Shown: positions 1-11,009, counted from the stretch's first letter. The stretch: 35,499 nucleotides of DNA from Streptomyces meridianus (GCF_023703325.1 NZ_JAMQGM010000050.1:1-35499), one strand, 5' to 3'. Notes: generated by a model not told the origin, from the letters alone. Numbers and translations are program-made.

Positions 1-2582
<2,582 letters not shown>

Positions 2583-2587
2583 ACCTG

Positions 2588-2632
2588 CGGAGGAATGCGG
2601 CCGGCCGAGCCCGAACGGGCCCTTCCTCCGCC
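2588..2632 (+). terminator. Hairpin terminator after the P-type ATPase
   Basis: Perfect 9-bp inverted repeat, arms 2588-2596 (GCGGAGGAA) and 2624-2632, enclosing a second small hairpin (GCCCG/CGGGC, 2610-2621). It starts 5 nt after the ATPase stop codon. There is no T-run, as is common for Streptomyces terminators. Confidence 0.55.
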
Positions 2633-2754
2633 GTTCACCTGCGGGACACCCGCGCGAGGCCCCGCCTCCGCAATCGTCGGTTCCCGTGGAGGGGACAGCA
2701 CCGTCCGCTCGCTCCCGCCGCCGGCGGAGCGTCCGAGAACCCCCGGAGGCGCGC

Positions 2755-2946
2755 GTGTCCGTATCCCTCGTCATCAGGCTCCCGCGTACACCGCTGCCCC
2801 TTCCGAGCAGGCGCACGCTGCGTCTGCTGTTCCCGCTCGCGGCACCCGTCCTGGTCGGCGCGGCCGAGGCGACCGGCGTCGGACTGCCGGGGCGCCTGAT
2901 TCTCGGTGCCGCCCTGGGCGCCGCCGAGGACGCCCTGAACTCCTGA
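2755..2946 (+). CDS. Small hydrophobic protein, 63 aa, unknown function
   Basis: GTG start chosen because a perfect GGAGG (2745-2749) sits 5 nt upstream. The peptide has a basic N-terminus (several Arg within residues 8-20) followed by a hydrophobic Ala/Gly/Leu-rich stretch from about residue 23 to 55 that could form one or two membrane helices. I do not recognise a family. It lies 170 bp after the ATPase, behind a hairpin, so it is probably a separate transcript. Its reality rests on the good ribosome site and the hydrophobic pattern; a chance frame cannot be excluded. Confidence 0.45.
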   Translation: MSVSLVIRLPRTPLPLPSRRTLRLLFPLAAPVLVGAAEATGVGLPGRLILGAALGAAEDALNS

Positions 2947-3062
2947 GCGCCCGCCACCGCCGCGCATCCACCGCCCGGCGGCCCCGACGCCGGCAGTGCG
3001 CCGCGTGGTGCCGTGGCCGGGCGGAAGTCATCGTTCCGGCCCGGGCGGCGGGCTCTGCGGCA

Positions 3063-3068
3063 TAACGT
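3063..3068 (+). promoter_or_regulatory. Leaderless-type -10 element
   Basis: TAACGT (TAnnnT) ends 6 nt before the GTG at 3075, so the transcript would start at or next to the start codon. No ribosome site is visible. No clear -35 is seen. Confidence 0.45.
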
Positions 3069-3074
3069 TGCGGT

Positions 3075-3620
3075 GTGCCCCGACTCGAACTCCTCAGGCC
3101 CGACCACGCGCCGGCTCTGCTGGCCTTCGAACAGGCGAACCGCACCTGGTTCGCGGCCTCGATCCCCGACCGCGGCGACGACTACTTCGCCCGGTTCGAG
3201 GAACTTGTTCGTGATCGGCTGTCCGAACAGGCCGCAGGGCTGAGCTTCTTCCACGTGCTCGTGGACGGTTCCGGTGCCGTCCTCGGCCGTGTCAACCTGG
3301 TGGATGCGGTGGACGGTTCCGCCGAACTCGGCTACCGGGTCGCCCAGCACGCCGCCGGCCGCGGGCTGGCCACGGCCGCGGTGGTGGCGGTCTCCGCCCT
3401 GGCCGGCACGGACTACGGCCTGACCATGCTGCGCGCCGTCACCACACTCGACAACCACGCCTCCCGGACCGTCCTGACCCGCGCGGGATTCGTGCCCGCC
3501 GGCGAGGTCACGCTGGACGGCCGCCCGGGGCTGCGCTTCGTCCGCGAACTGCGCGAGGGTCCGAAGCAGCGGGACTACCGGACCGACGGCACCCCGGTCG
3601 TGCGGGCGGACACCACGTGA
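3075..3620 (+). CDS. GNAT family N-acetyltransferase (RimJ/RimL type)
   Basis: Predicted acetyl-CoA-dependent N-acetyltransferase of 181 aa. The order is typical of RimJ/RimL-like GNATs: N-terminal 'LRPDHAPALLAFEQ', a central strand 'AELGYRVAQHAAGRGLAT' carrying the Q/RxxGxG/A-type acetyl-CoA loop (about residues 88-105), then 'NHASRTVLTRAGF' near residues 131-143. Start: overlapping GTGs at 3073 and 3075; only 3075 is in frame, and a leaderless -10 precedes it. The substrate (ribosomal protein N-terminus, small amine or drug) cannot be predicted. The C-terminal tail after residue 155 is charged and variable. Confidence 0.85.
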   Translation: MPRLELLRPDHAPALLAFEQANRTWFAASIPDRGDDYFARFEELVRDRLSEQAAGLSFFHVLVDGSGAVLGRVNLVDAVDGSAELGYRVAQHAAGRGLATAAVVAVSALAGTDYGLTMLRAVTTLDNHASRTVLTRAGFVPAGEVTLDGRPGLRFVRELREGPKQRDYRTDGTPVVRADTT

Positions 3621-3781
3621 CGTAGCCGCACGGCCGGTTGACGGACGAACGGCTCCTCGTACTGGATGATCAATTTCGAGGGGATGCCTGCAGGGGGTGC
3701 GGGGTGGGCGGCGGCCGAAGCCACCGCAAGACGGTCAGGCGGCGGGCTGCCGACCCTGGTTGTCGAGGTGGCAGCGGGCGG

Positions 3782-4171
3782 TCAGGCGTCAGGGTCGACT
3801 TCGGGGTGCGTGAACCGCACGGGCTTGCCCAGCGACCGGGCGTAGGCGATTTCGGCTCGGGTGCTGTCCCCGATGTAGTCGCCGACTACGAGCACCTCGT
3901 CAGCGAGCCGGATCTTCGCCCGGTGCAGATCGTCGAGTCGAACCTTCAGCGCCTGGGCCGCGACAGGATCGGACCAAAGTTCGTGCGGCGACTTCATGTC
4001 ACAGCCCGGTTTGACGACAATCTTTCCGGCTTCGGTCTCCCGCAGATCGGCCTCGGTCATCTCGGTCATGAAGCGGGTGGAGCCGCAGATCACGACGATA
4101 CGCGGGAGACTCAGCTCCTTCTTCGCGTCGGCGAGTTTCTCCTCGGGGGTGAGCAGTTGCGGGTATGACAC
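3782..4171 (-). CDS. Nucleoside 2-deoxyribosyltransferase-fold protein, 129 aa
   Basis: Small Rossmann-like protein with the GST-R/F signature of the nucleoside deoxyribosyltransferase-like superfamily: 'VVICGSTRF' at residues 26-34, and near the C-terminus 'GDYIGDSTRAEIAYARS', which matches the conserved substrate-loop and helix of that fold. The GTG at 4171 is preferred over an upstream start at 4261 because AGGAGG lies 6 nt before it and homology begins there. Such proteins occur in actinomycete accessory DNA and phages, sometimes in nucleotide salvage; the substrate here is unknown. It lies next to, and transcribed away from, a decayed insertion sequence. Confidence 0.75.
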   Translation of the reverse strand: MSYPQLLTPEEKLADAKKELSLPRIVVICGSTRFMTEMTEADLRETEAGKIVVKPGCDMKSPHELWSDPVAAQALKVRLDDLHRAKIRLADEVLVVGDYIGDSTRAEIAYARSLGKPVRFTHPEVDPDA

Positions 4172-4241
4172 TGGTTCCTCCTGGTGGTGCGGTCCAAGGA
4201 GTGCCTGCGGAGACGAGAACGAGGGTGTCCAAGATCGTTTT

Positions 4242-4749
4242 GTGACGAACGACGTGGACACCCTCGCGACAGCACTCTATCGACGACCGACGACATCCTG
4301 AAGGAGCATCCCGAGCCGGCGCCGTGGCGCCCGCCGGCCGGCATTACGCCCCGCCTGAGCGATGCCGAACCGGTCACCCTCGCCCTGATGCAGGCCCTAC
4401 TCGGCTTCACCTCCGAGGCCGATGGCTCCGCCGTGTCCGTGCCCGCCTGCGCCACCTCTTCCCCTACCGCCCCAGCAGCCCGGCTACCACAAGCGGCTAC
4501 GCAAGACCGCCGGTCTCATGCGAAGCGCCAACCGGATCCTGGCCGCCACCACCTCGGTGTGGAGCGACGACGTATGGATCGTGGTCTCCACCCCGTGGGG
4601 CAGCTCGACCTCGAACGGCACCGAGGGCGTACACCGGCGGTGTCACAGCCCGCGTCGTGCAACGCATCCTCGCGCTGACCGCCGCGATCCGGCACAACGA
4701 CGCGACCGGACAAGCCGTCCTAGGCTCACTGATCGCCTGCGAACACTGA
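4242..4749 (+). pseudogene. Decayed IS982-family transposase
   Basis: Recognisable transposase pieces lie in order but in different frames. N-terminus 'VTNDVDTLATALY' from the GTG at 4242; 'RLSDAEPVTLALMQALLGF' in another frame near 4355-4410; 'RWLRRVRARLRHLFPY' in a third frame; then 'QQPGYHKRLRK' and 'DDVWIVVSTP' around 4480-4600; finally 'VVQRILALTAAIRHND' ending at 4749. IS982 transposases run about 290 aa with most of the catalytic domain between 'STP' and the final 'LTAAIWHN' segment; that middle is missing. So there are at least three frameshifts plus a large internal deletion. Family assignment is from memory of IS982-type sequences. No inverted-repeat ends were identified. Confidence 0.7.
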
Positions 4750-4763
4750 CCCCTTGGAATCGA

Positions 4764-5414
4764 TCACCAGGCCTTGCAGGCGAGGAGCTGGATTTCCTGG
4801 AACTGCCGCCGGTCCGTGGGTCCGGGCTCGGTCACCATGCGGGCCGACTCCACCAATCCGTGATCGCGCAGGAGCTCGGCGAGGCGATCGGGGGACCAGC
4901 GGTAGGCCGTCACCACCGTGTGGTCGTAGGCCTGCGTCTCGTGGTGGGGGCCGTCAGTGGCAGAGAAGCCGATCAACAGGTGTCCGCCGGGAGCCAGGAC
5001 CCGGGCGAACTCGGCGACGACGGCGGGCACGTCCGGCGGCGGAGTGTGGATGAGGGACCACCGTGAGAGCACCCCGCCGAGTACGCCGTCCTCGATGTCC
5101 AGCGCGGCCATCGAGCCGACCTCGAACCGCAGCCTCGGGTTGGCTTCGCGAGCGAGCTCGACCATCACGGGGGAGGCGTCGACACCGAAGGCATTCAGCC
5201 CCAGCCCGTGGAGGTGAGCCGTGATGTGGCCCGGTCCGCAGCCGAGGTCCGCGACCCCGCCGTCGCCGTTCGTCCGCACCAGCTCCGCGAAGGCACTCAA
5301 GAGGGCGCGCTCCAGGGGACGGTCGCGCAGCTGGTCATGGAACAGCTGCGCGTAGGTGGGGGCGATGGCGTCGTATGCCTCGCTGGTGGCGCGATGGGTG
5401 TGGGATCCGGTCAC
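4764..5414 (-). CDS. Class I SAM-dependent methyltransferase, 216 aa
   Basis: Rossmann-fold methyltransferase. Motif I is 'VADLGCGPGH', followed by an acidic strand end 'FGVDASPVMVELAR' (SAM ribose binding), motif III/IV around 'GVLSRWSLIHTPPPDV' and the post-IV segment 'FARVLAPGGHLLIGF'. This is the Methyltransf_11/25 pattern used by small-molecule and some cofactor methyltransferases; the acceptor is unknown. GTG start at 5414 with a weak AAGG upstream. Its 3' end is 15 bp from the IS982 relic on the opposite strand. Confidence 0.85.
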   Translation of the reverse strand: MTGSHTHRATSEAYDAIAPTYAQLFHDQLRDRPLERALLSAFAELVRTNGDGGVADLGCGPGHITAHLHGLGLNAFGVDASPVMVELAREANPRLRFEVGSMAALDIEDGVLGGVLSRWSLIHTPPPDVPAVVAEFARVLAPGGHLLIGFSATDGPHHETQAYDHTVVTAYRWSPDRLAELLRDHGLVESARMVTEPGPTDRRQFQEIQLLACKAW

Positions 5415-5497
5415 CCGGAGACCTTAGGGCCGTGACCGGAAATGTTCACCGGCTCGCGACGACTGGCACGGCACCTCGCCGCGTTCTCGGACTCGCC

Positions 5498-5593
5498 CGA
5501 GTACTCCCCCAGCCTTCGGCCGGGAGGTGCCCCCAGGTACGAGGGCGATCCTCCGCCTTGCGATGCGTCCCCCGGGCCCCAGAGGGCCCGGGG
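5498..5593. repeat. Streptomyces-type intergenic repeat element with 10-bp hairpin
   Basis: This gene-free stretch holds the motif CCCCCAGCCTTCGGCCGGGA (5506-5525) and GGTGCCCCCA just after it, which recur between genes in many Streptomyces genomes (from memory). It ends in a perfect hairpin: arm CCCCGGGCCC at 5570-5579, loop CAGA, arm GGGCCCGGGG at 5584-5593. It lies between two divergently transcribed methyltransferase genes. Confidence 0.5.
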
Positions 5594-5690
5594 AGACCCC
5601 ATGCACCAGCCGCCGCGAGCATTCCGGCAAACCTTTCCGATCACGGCACCAGCGGGCGGAAATCGCGTGCGCCGCCGGTTCGTTCGGCAG

Positions 5691-5696
5691 TACGGT
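5691..5696 (+). promoter_or_regulatory. Leaderless-type -10 element
   Basis: TACGGT ends 7 nt before the ATG at 5704 and no ribosome site is visible, so the gene is probably translated from a leaderless mRNA. Confidence 0.4.
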
Positions 5697-5703
5697 CCGG
5701 GCC

Positions 5704-6447
5704 ATGAATGACGACGAGGACGGCTACTTCGGCGAGCACGTCGCGGCAACCTACGACGACGACTCGGGTCACGAATTCCAGCCGGAGGTCGTGGCGGCGA
5801 CCGCGGACTTCCTGGCCGGCCTCGCCGGTGAGGGACGGGCCCTCGAACTGGCCGTCGGCACCGGCCGGATCGCGCTCCCGCTCGCAGGCCGAGGAGTCCC
5901 GGTCCACGGCATCGACATGTCGCGGGCCATGGTGCGCCGACTGCGCGCCAAGCCCGGCTCCGACGCGATCGGCGTGACGATCGGCGACTTCGCGACGACG
6001 CGGGTCGACGGCACGTTCTCCGTCGTCTACCTGGTCTTCAACACCATCATGAATCTGACGACGCAGGAGGCACAGGTGCAGTGCTTCCGCAACGCCGCGG
6101 CTCACCTGGAGCCCGGCGGCTGCTTCGTCGTCGAGACCGTGCTGCCCGACCTGCGGAAGCTCCCGGGCGGTCAGGACGTCGTGCCGTTCCATGTCAGCCC
6201 CACCCGGTGGGCGTTCGATCACTACGAGGTGGCCACCCAGGCGATGAGCTCGAACTACATCGAGGTCGCCGACGGGCGCGGTGCGTACCGGTCGATCCCC
6301 TTCCGCTACGTCTGGCCCGCCGAACTCGACCTGATGGCACAGCTCGCCGGACTGCGGCTGCGCGAGCGCTGGGACGGATGGACCCGCGAGCCGTTCACCA
6401 ACGACAGCGGCGGCCACGTCTCCGTCTGGGAGAAGCCCGTGGACTGA
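5704..6447 (+). CDS. Class I SAM-dependent methyltransferase, 247 aa
   Basis: Methyltransferase with motif I 'ALELAVGTGRIALPLA', ribose-binding 'VHGIDMSRAMVRRLR', motif IV-like 'FSVVYLVFNTIMNLTTQEA' and post-IV 'HLEPGGCFVVETVLP'. The YLVFNTIMNL segment is typical of a common actinobacterial group of uncharacterised small methyltransferases. The ATG at 5704 is chosen because homology begins just after it and a leaderless -10 lies 7 nt upstream; the frame is open further upstream only through the repeat element. Acceptor unknown. Confidence 0.85.
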   Translation: MNDDEDGYFGEHVAATYDDDSGHEFQPEVVAATADFLAGLAGEGRALELAVGTGRIALPLAGRGVPVHGIDMSRAMVRRLRAKPGSDAIGVTIGDFATTRVDGTFSVVYLVFNTIMNLTTQEAQVQCFRNAAAHLEPGGCFVVETVLPDLRKLPGGQDVVPFHVSPTRWAFDHYEVATQAMSSNYIEVADGRGAYRSIPFRYVWPAELDLMAQLAGLRLRERWDGWTREPFTNDSGGHVSVWEKPVD

Positions 6448-6671
6448 CGGCCGTCCCGGGTGCCGGACGACCCGTCCCTCCCGCGACTGCCCGAGGACCA
6501 CGTCGACAAGGGAAAGAGGGGGCACGTGACCGTGGGCGGAGCGCAGCAGCGATGCCACGGTCGTCGTTCCGGCCGCGCCCCGCGTGAGCACCGCCGGCCG
6601 CAGCGGCCACCGGCTCTCCTTCCGGCAGCCCGGCCGCGGCGGACCGGTCACGGGCACGGGAAGGAGAGGAG

Positions 6672-6974
6672 ATGCCCGGATCCGACGACGAACGGCTCGA
6701 TGCCCTCCACACCCTTGATGCCCGGATGCACCGCGAGGACCCGCGGTTCGCCGACGCCCTCGCGGCCGGCAGGGCATGCCCGCCGCGCGAGTACCGGCAC
6801 AGCTCGGCCTGGGTGCTGCTCGCGACCGCCCTCGTGCCCCTGGCCGTCGGCGCCCTCCTCGGCCACGGGCTGCTCCTCACGGGCGGCCTGGTCCTGGCCG
6901 GGATCGCCGGGCACCTCTTCGACTCCCGGCGCACCCGCCCACGGCAGCCGGGCCGGGGCCCGCCGTTCCGGTGA
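6672..6974 (+). CDS. DUF3040 family membrane protein, 100 aa
   Basis: Small actinobacterial membrane protein. The N-terminal helix 'DDERLDALHTLDARMHREDP' is the usual DUF3040 pattern (short acidic/basic helix ending in E/DDPRFA). Two hydrophobic helices follow at about residues 46-63 and 66-83, then a short basic tail. ATG at 6672 is preceded by AAGGAGAGG. It lies about 100 bp upstream of the broken antiporter. Function unknown; DUF3040 genes often occur near stress or membrane genes. Confidence 0.75.
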   Translation: MPGSDDERLDALHTLDARMHREDPRFADALAAGRACPPREYRHSSAWVLLATALVPLAVGALLGHGLLLTGGLVLAGIAGHLFDSRRTRPRQPGRGPPFR

Positions 6975-7076
6975 ACCCCGCGGCGAACCCCGCGCCGCAA
7001 CCCGGTGGAGCGCGGTGACCACGACAGGCTCCCGCCCCGGTGACCGCGGCCCGGGACCGGCACAGGAGGAACTTCG

Positions 7077-8127
7077 ATGACCCTGCAGCAGCTCTATCTG
7101 GCGCTGCTCGTCGGCGGTGCCGTGCTCCTGGCCAGCATCGCCGCGGCCCGCATGGCGACCCGGCTCGGGCTGCCCAGTCTGCTGCTGTTCCTCGCCGTCG
7201 GGCTGGTGCTCGGCGAGGACGTCATCGGCCTCGACTTCGACGACGCCCAACTAGCCCAGGCCCTCGGCACGGCCGCCCTCGCCGTCATCCTCGTCGAGGG
7301 CGGGCTGACCACCCGGTGGAGCGACGTCCGGCGGCTGCTCGCGCCCGCCGGGGTCCTGGCCACCCTCGGGGTCGCGCTGTCGGTCGGCATCACCGCCGCG
7401 GGAGCCCACTTTCTGCTCGGCATGGAGCGGCGCCTCGCACTGCTCCTCGGCGCGATCGTCTCCTCGACCGACGCCGCCGCCGTCTTCGCCGTGCTGCGCT
7501 CGCTGCCGCTGCCGCAGAAGATCACCGGCCTGCTCGAGGCCGAGTCCGGGTTCAACGACGCGCCGACCATCATCCTGGTGCTGGTCTTCAGCGCCTCGCC
7601 GCGGGACTGCCCGCCCCCGCCGCGGTCGGCGCCAACCTCCTCTACCAGCTGGGCGTCGGCGCGGCCATCGGCATCGTCGCGGGACGGGCCGGGGTGGCGG
7701 CGCTGCGCCATGTGGCGCTGCCCGCCACCGGCCTGTACCCGCTGGCCATCGTCGCGTTCGGCATCGTCGCGTTCGCGGCGGGCGGGGCGGCCAACGCCAC
7801 CGTGTCCGTGCCGCAGGGCTCCGGTCTGCACGGTGTCGCGCCGTCTTCGAGCTGCGGCTGCCCAGGCCGACGGTGGTCACCTTCATCGTCCGCGAAGGCG
7901 AGAGCATCGTTCCCCGTCACGACACCGTGCTCCGGGCCGGCGACGAACTGCTGCTGATCACCACCCCCGCGGTCCGGGACGCCGCCGAACGGCGCCTTCG
8001 TGCGGTCGGACGCCGCGGCAGGCCGGCCCGCTGGTTCGGCGAGCGGGGAGAGATCGAGCCGGCCGGCGCTCCCGGACGCGCCGGACGAAGCCCGGACGAA
8101 CGCACAGTGATTCCGCCATCCGGGTGA
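7077..8127 (+). pseudogene. Broken cation/proton antiporter (CPA family with TrkA-C domain)
   Basis: ATG at 7077 follows a good AGGAGG. The first about 173 residues are a normal antiporter N-terminus, with the core motif 'AIVSSTDAAAVF' and 'EAESGFNDAPTI'. Near 7595 the frame shifts by one base; homology continues in another frame as 'GANLLYQLGVGAAIG' and on to 'AFAAGGAANAT' (about 7800). The rest of the membrane domain is missing, and the text jumps directly to the regulatory part 'VSVPQGSGLHGV'. A second shift near 7840 then leads to 'VFELRLPRPTVVTFIVREG' and a TrkA-C/RCK_C-like domain ending at 8127. Intact homologues have several more helices (of the order of 150 residues) between these parts. 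The gene should make no functional transporter unless the frameshifts are sequencing errors; the deletion would remain. Confidence 0.75.
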
Positions 8128-8157
8128 CCATCCGGCGATCCGCTCGTTCTGCTGGGC

Positions 8158-10143
8158 GTGAGCACACGGGAAGCACCAGCGAGCCGCCCACAACAGCCGA
8201 CCGTGCGGACCGAGGAGGCCGAGGCCGTCCTCGTCGAGCACTATCCGCGCCTGGTGCGGCTCGCCTACCTCGTCCTGCCGTCCCGGCCGAACCGCAGCCG
8301 TCGGGTACTCACCGCGCACGCCGTCGTCCAGCGCTCGCTGCCCCACGGCCGTCACGGGGGCCCCGACGCCGACCCCGACCTGCTGGACGGCATCCCGGTC
8401 CAGCGCACCGAGACCCTCGGCACCACCGCACCCGGCTACGCCCTGCTGAGGCTGCGAGTGCTGCGCGCCGCCCTGGAAGCCGGAGCCCCGCGCCCGCGGT
8501 GGCGGCTCCCGCGCCGCAACCAGCTCCCGCCGCTCCTGCCGCACGTGTGGGGCCTGCGGCTCTTCCCCCGCTCCGGCGGCGCTGACGAACTCCTGCTCGA
8601 CCAGACCCTGTCCGAGCTCTCCGCACCCGGACGCGCCGCCTATGTCCTGCGGGGCCTCGAACAGCTGGGCGACCGCGAGGTCAGACGCCTGCTCGGTGCG
8701 GCCGGCGCCAAGGACCCGCTGGCCGCACTGGCCGAGGCCGACCGGGTGGTTCCCCCCAGTGGAAGCCGGGACGAACTCCTGCTCGTCTCCGCCGAGTTCG
8801 ACGCCTGCTCGCTCCAGGCCCGCCCCACCGACCTGCTGCGCCGCCGCTCCCACTCCCGGGCGGCCCTCAGCGCGGTCGCGGCCCTGATCATCTGCGGAAC
8901 CCTGCTCGCCCTCCCCGCCGGCGGCTGGGGCCCGGACGGAGCGGCGGCCCCCGCCTACGCCCGCAATCCGGCAGCCGAGAAGGCGCTGGAACCGGCGGCA
9001 CTGAAGAAGGTGGGCCCCGTCGCGTGGCGCACTTCCGACCGGCGTGGCTTCTCGGCCTGGCCCGCCCGCGGCAACCGGACCGGGGACCGGGCACTGCTGC
9101 GCCGCGCGCTCGCCGTCTGGGCCCGCCCGGGCGAGGACGTCCGGATGTCCGCCACCCCCGGAACCGCATCCGGGCCGGCTCCCGGGCCCGCCCAGCTGAT
9201 CTTCGCGGGCGATGTGGGAGAGGCTGCAGTCGTGCTGCTGTACGACGGTCTGCGGGTGGTGCGCTACGCCGAGGCGGGGGACGGCCGGGCCGGGTCGGCC
9301 GTGCTCGACTTCGCCCGCACCGACGAGGCGGACGGCGCCTCCGCCGCCGCGCTCGTCGTCGGCCGGACCGACGACGGGGTCCGCTATCTCACCGCTCCCT
9401 GGGTGGTGCAGGCCCGGGTGCGCGACCTGCTCAGCCCCGACGAGCCCGCCCGTCCGCTGACCCGCACCCGGGACGGCGTGACGCGCGCCGTGAGCAGCCC
9501 GGCGACCGCCGACGAATGCCGGGCGTGGCCCGCGATCGAGATCCGCTCCGCGCCCGGGACCGCCGGCGGCGCGGTCCCGGGGCTCCTCACCGACCTCGGC
9601 GAACTGACCCCGGCGAACCTCACCTACGGCAGCCCCGAACGCGGCCCCGGCAGCGCGACGGACCCCGCCGCGCTCGCGGTCTGGGCCCGCACGGCGTGCA
9701 ACCTCCCGGCCGTGCGCTCCATGGGCGTGCGGGCCGTCAACTCCTGGCGGTTCGCCCGGCAGACACTCCCCGAGGACAGCGGCACGGCCGCCTGGGTGTG
9801 CACCCGCGCAGCGACGTGGCGCGGTGCAGGAAGCCGGGTGCTGGCCCAGTTCCAGCCGCCCGGCAACCCGTCCGCACCCGGAACCGTGGTGGCCACCGCG
9901 GTGCACTCACCCGCCTGCGGGCCGCGTGAACCCCGGGTGCTGGCAGGCGTGTTGTGGAAGTCGCGCTCGCTCCACTGGTACGTGCTCGCGGCGGGCAGCC
10001 GGGAGGTCGCCTCGATCACGGTGTCCGGCGGCGTGAAGGGACACGCCCGGGCGAACGTGATCGCGGTGCCCGCCCGTAAGCCGGCCGAGTCCGAGCTCGA
10101 CGCGCGCCTGCGGGACGGCTCCCGGCTGTCCGCCCTGCGGTGA
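8158..10143 (+). CDS. Sigma-factor-like protein with one membrane anchor and an exported domain, 661 aa
   Basis: Residues about 22-60 ('VEHYPRLVRLAYLVLP') resemble sigma-70 region 2 helices, and 'LSELSAPGRAAYVLRGLEQL' (about 148-167) resembles the start of region 4. The usual 'DAEDLVQ' acidic patch of ECF factors is replaced, so polymerase binding is doubtful. 'EFDACSLQARPTDLLRRR' leads to a single transmembrane helix at about 242-260, after which about 400 residues should lie outside the membrane. This architecture is, from memory, a conserved unnamed Streptomyces family. GTG at 8158; no ribosome site seen. It starts 30 bp after the antiporter relic. It could be a degenerate membrane-tethered regulator or a structural protein that re-used the sigma fold. 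Confidence 0.75.
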   Translation: MSTREAPASRPQQPTVRTEEAEAVLVEHYPRLVRLAYLVLPSRPNRSRRVLTAHAVVQRSLPHGRHGGPDADPDLLDGIPVQRTETLGTTAPGYALLRLRVLRAALEAGAPRPRWRLPRRNQLPPLLPHVWGLRLFPRSGGADELLLDQTLSELSAPGRAAYVLRGLEQLGDREVRRLLGAAGAKDPLAALAEADRVVPPSGSRDELLLVSAEFDACSLQARPTDLLRRRSHSRAALSAVAALIICGTLLALPAGGWGPDGAAAPAYARNPAAEKALEPAALKKVGPVAWRTSDRRGFSAWPARGNRTGDRALLRRALAVWARPGEDVRMSATPGTASGPAPGPAQLIFAGDVGEAAVVLLYDGLRVVRYAEAGDGRAGSAVLDFARTDEADGASAAALVVGRTDDGVRYLTAPWVVQARVRDLLSPDEPARPLTRTRDGVTRAVSSPATADECRAWPAIEIRSAPGTAGGAVPGLLTDLGELTPANLTYGSPERGPGSATDPAALAVWARTACNLPAVRSMGVRAVNSWRFARQTLPEDSGTAAWVCTRAATWRGAGSRVLAQFQPPGNPSAPGTVVATAVHSPACGPREPRVLAGVLWKSRSLHWYVLAAGSREVASITVSGGVKGHARANVIAVPARKPAESELDARLRDGSRLSALR

Positions 10144-10244
10144 GGGGCCTACGCGGTCGCTGAGTCCTGCAGACCGCGGGCGGGCCGGACCCGGTGGCGC
10201 CCCTCGTCTGCCGCGGGTGTTACTACGCGGGGGAGAATCGTCCG

Positions 10245-10895
10245 GTGCGCTTCACCTATGAGGAACCCGAGTTGCTCGCCCTGGTCCATCGCTGGGTCAT
10301 GCCCGGACGGCGTTACCTCAGGCTCGGCGGCGGTCTTCTGCGCCTGACCGGATCGGAACGCACCGCGTTCACGAGCGAGTTGGGTGAGGCCGCCGCCGAG
10401 ATCGCCCCGCGCGAACTCGCCGCGCTGCTCGACTGCGGATGGCGTGAACGCAGGACGGCAGCCTGGCTCATCGCCATCTCGGGGAGGACCGAGTTCCGCG
10501 AACGCCTGGGCGAACTCCTTACGGCCAGTGAGGTCTGCTGCACGGGCCAGGCGTACTGCATCGCTCTCTGCACTTTCGGCACACCGGCGGATGCCGGCCT
10601 CCTGGTGTCCTACCTCGACCGCTACCTGCGCCGCCCCGATCTCCACTACGACCAAGCGCCCGCTCTCGGGGCCCTGCTGCACCTCGATGCCAGGCTCGGC
10701 ACCGATCGGGCATCACCATTCCTCGCGCCGGACGGCCTGTGGCGGCAGTGGCTCGACGGGCCGCCCCGGAAGACCGGCTGTGAGGACGTGGAGGACTACC
10801 GGCGGACCGTCGCCGGGCTGTGCGCCGTCGTCGACGAGGCGGCAGCGTACTGCTCGGCCGACCGGCGAACGGCGGGCCCGCCCTCCGGGCCGTAG
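10245..10895 (+). CDS. DUF6000 family protein, about 216 aa
   Basis: Soluble, mostly helical protein. 'RYLRLGGGLLRLTG' near the N-terminus, 'RTAAWLIAIS', 'GQAYCIALCTFGTPADA' and 'YDQAPALGALLHLDARLGT' match the DUF6000 pattern seen in Streptomyces (recalled, not searched). The repeated helix pairs suggest a HEAT-like fold. I prefer the GTG at 10245 (GGGGGA 10 nt upstream) to the in-frame GTG at 10194, because homology starts at 'VRFTYEEPELL'. The function is unknown. It converges with the GH89 gene; the 114-bp gap between them holds only a weak hairpin (10982-10995). Confidence 0.7.
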   Translation: MRFTYEEPELLALVHRWVMPGRRYLRLGGGLLRLTGSERTAFTSELGEAAAEIAPRELAALLDCGWRERRTAAWLIAISGRTEFRERLGELLTASEVCCTGQAYCIALCTFGTPADAGLLVSYLDRYLRRPDLHYDQAPALGALLHLDARLGTDRASPFLAPDGLWRQWLDGPPRKTGCEDVEDYRRTVAGLCAVVDEAAAYCSADRRTAGPPSGP

Positions 10896-11009
10896 CCGGG
10901 GAGCCCGTCCGTGGACCCGGTGATGGTGGAGTGGATGTGCTCCTTCGGCCGTCGGCTGCGATGCCGGCCCCGCCCACGCCTCCCCGTCGCCGGGGCGGCT
11001 TCGCACCGT

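Noticed and set aside
3638..3667. TTGACG and TACTGG with 16-bp spacing, promoter-like
   Set aside because: No plus-strand gene follows before the antisense deoxyribosyltransferase gene; probably chance.
7642..9906. Open minus-strand frame of 754 aa
   Set aside because: Gly/Arg-rich text antisense to the sigma-like gene, without domain or ribosome site.
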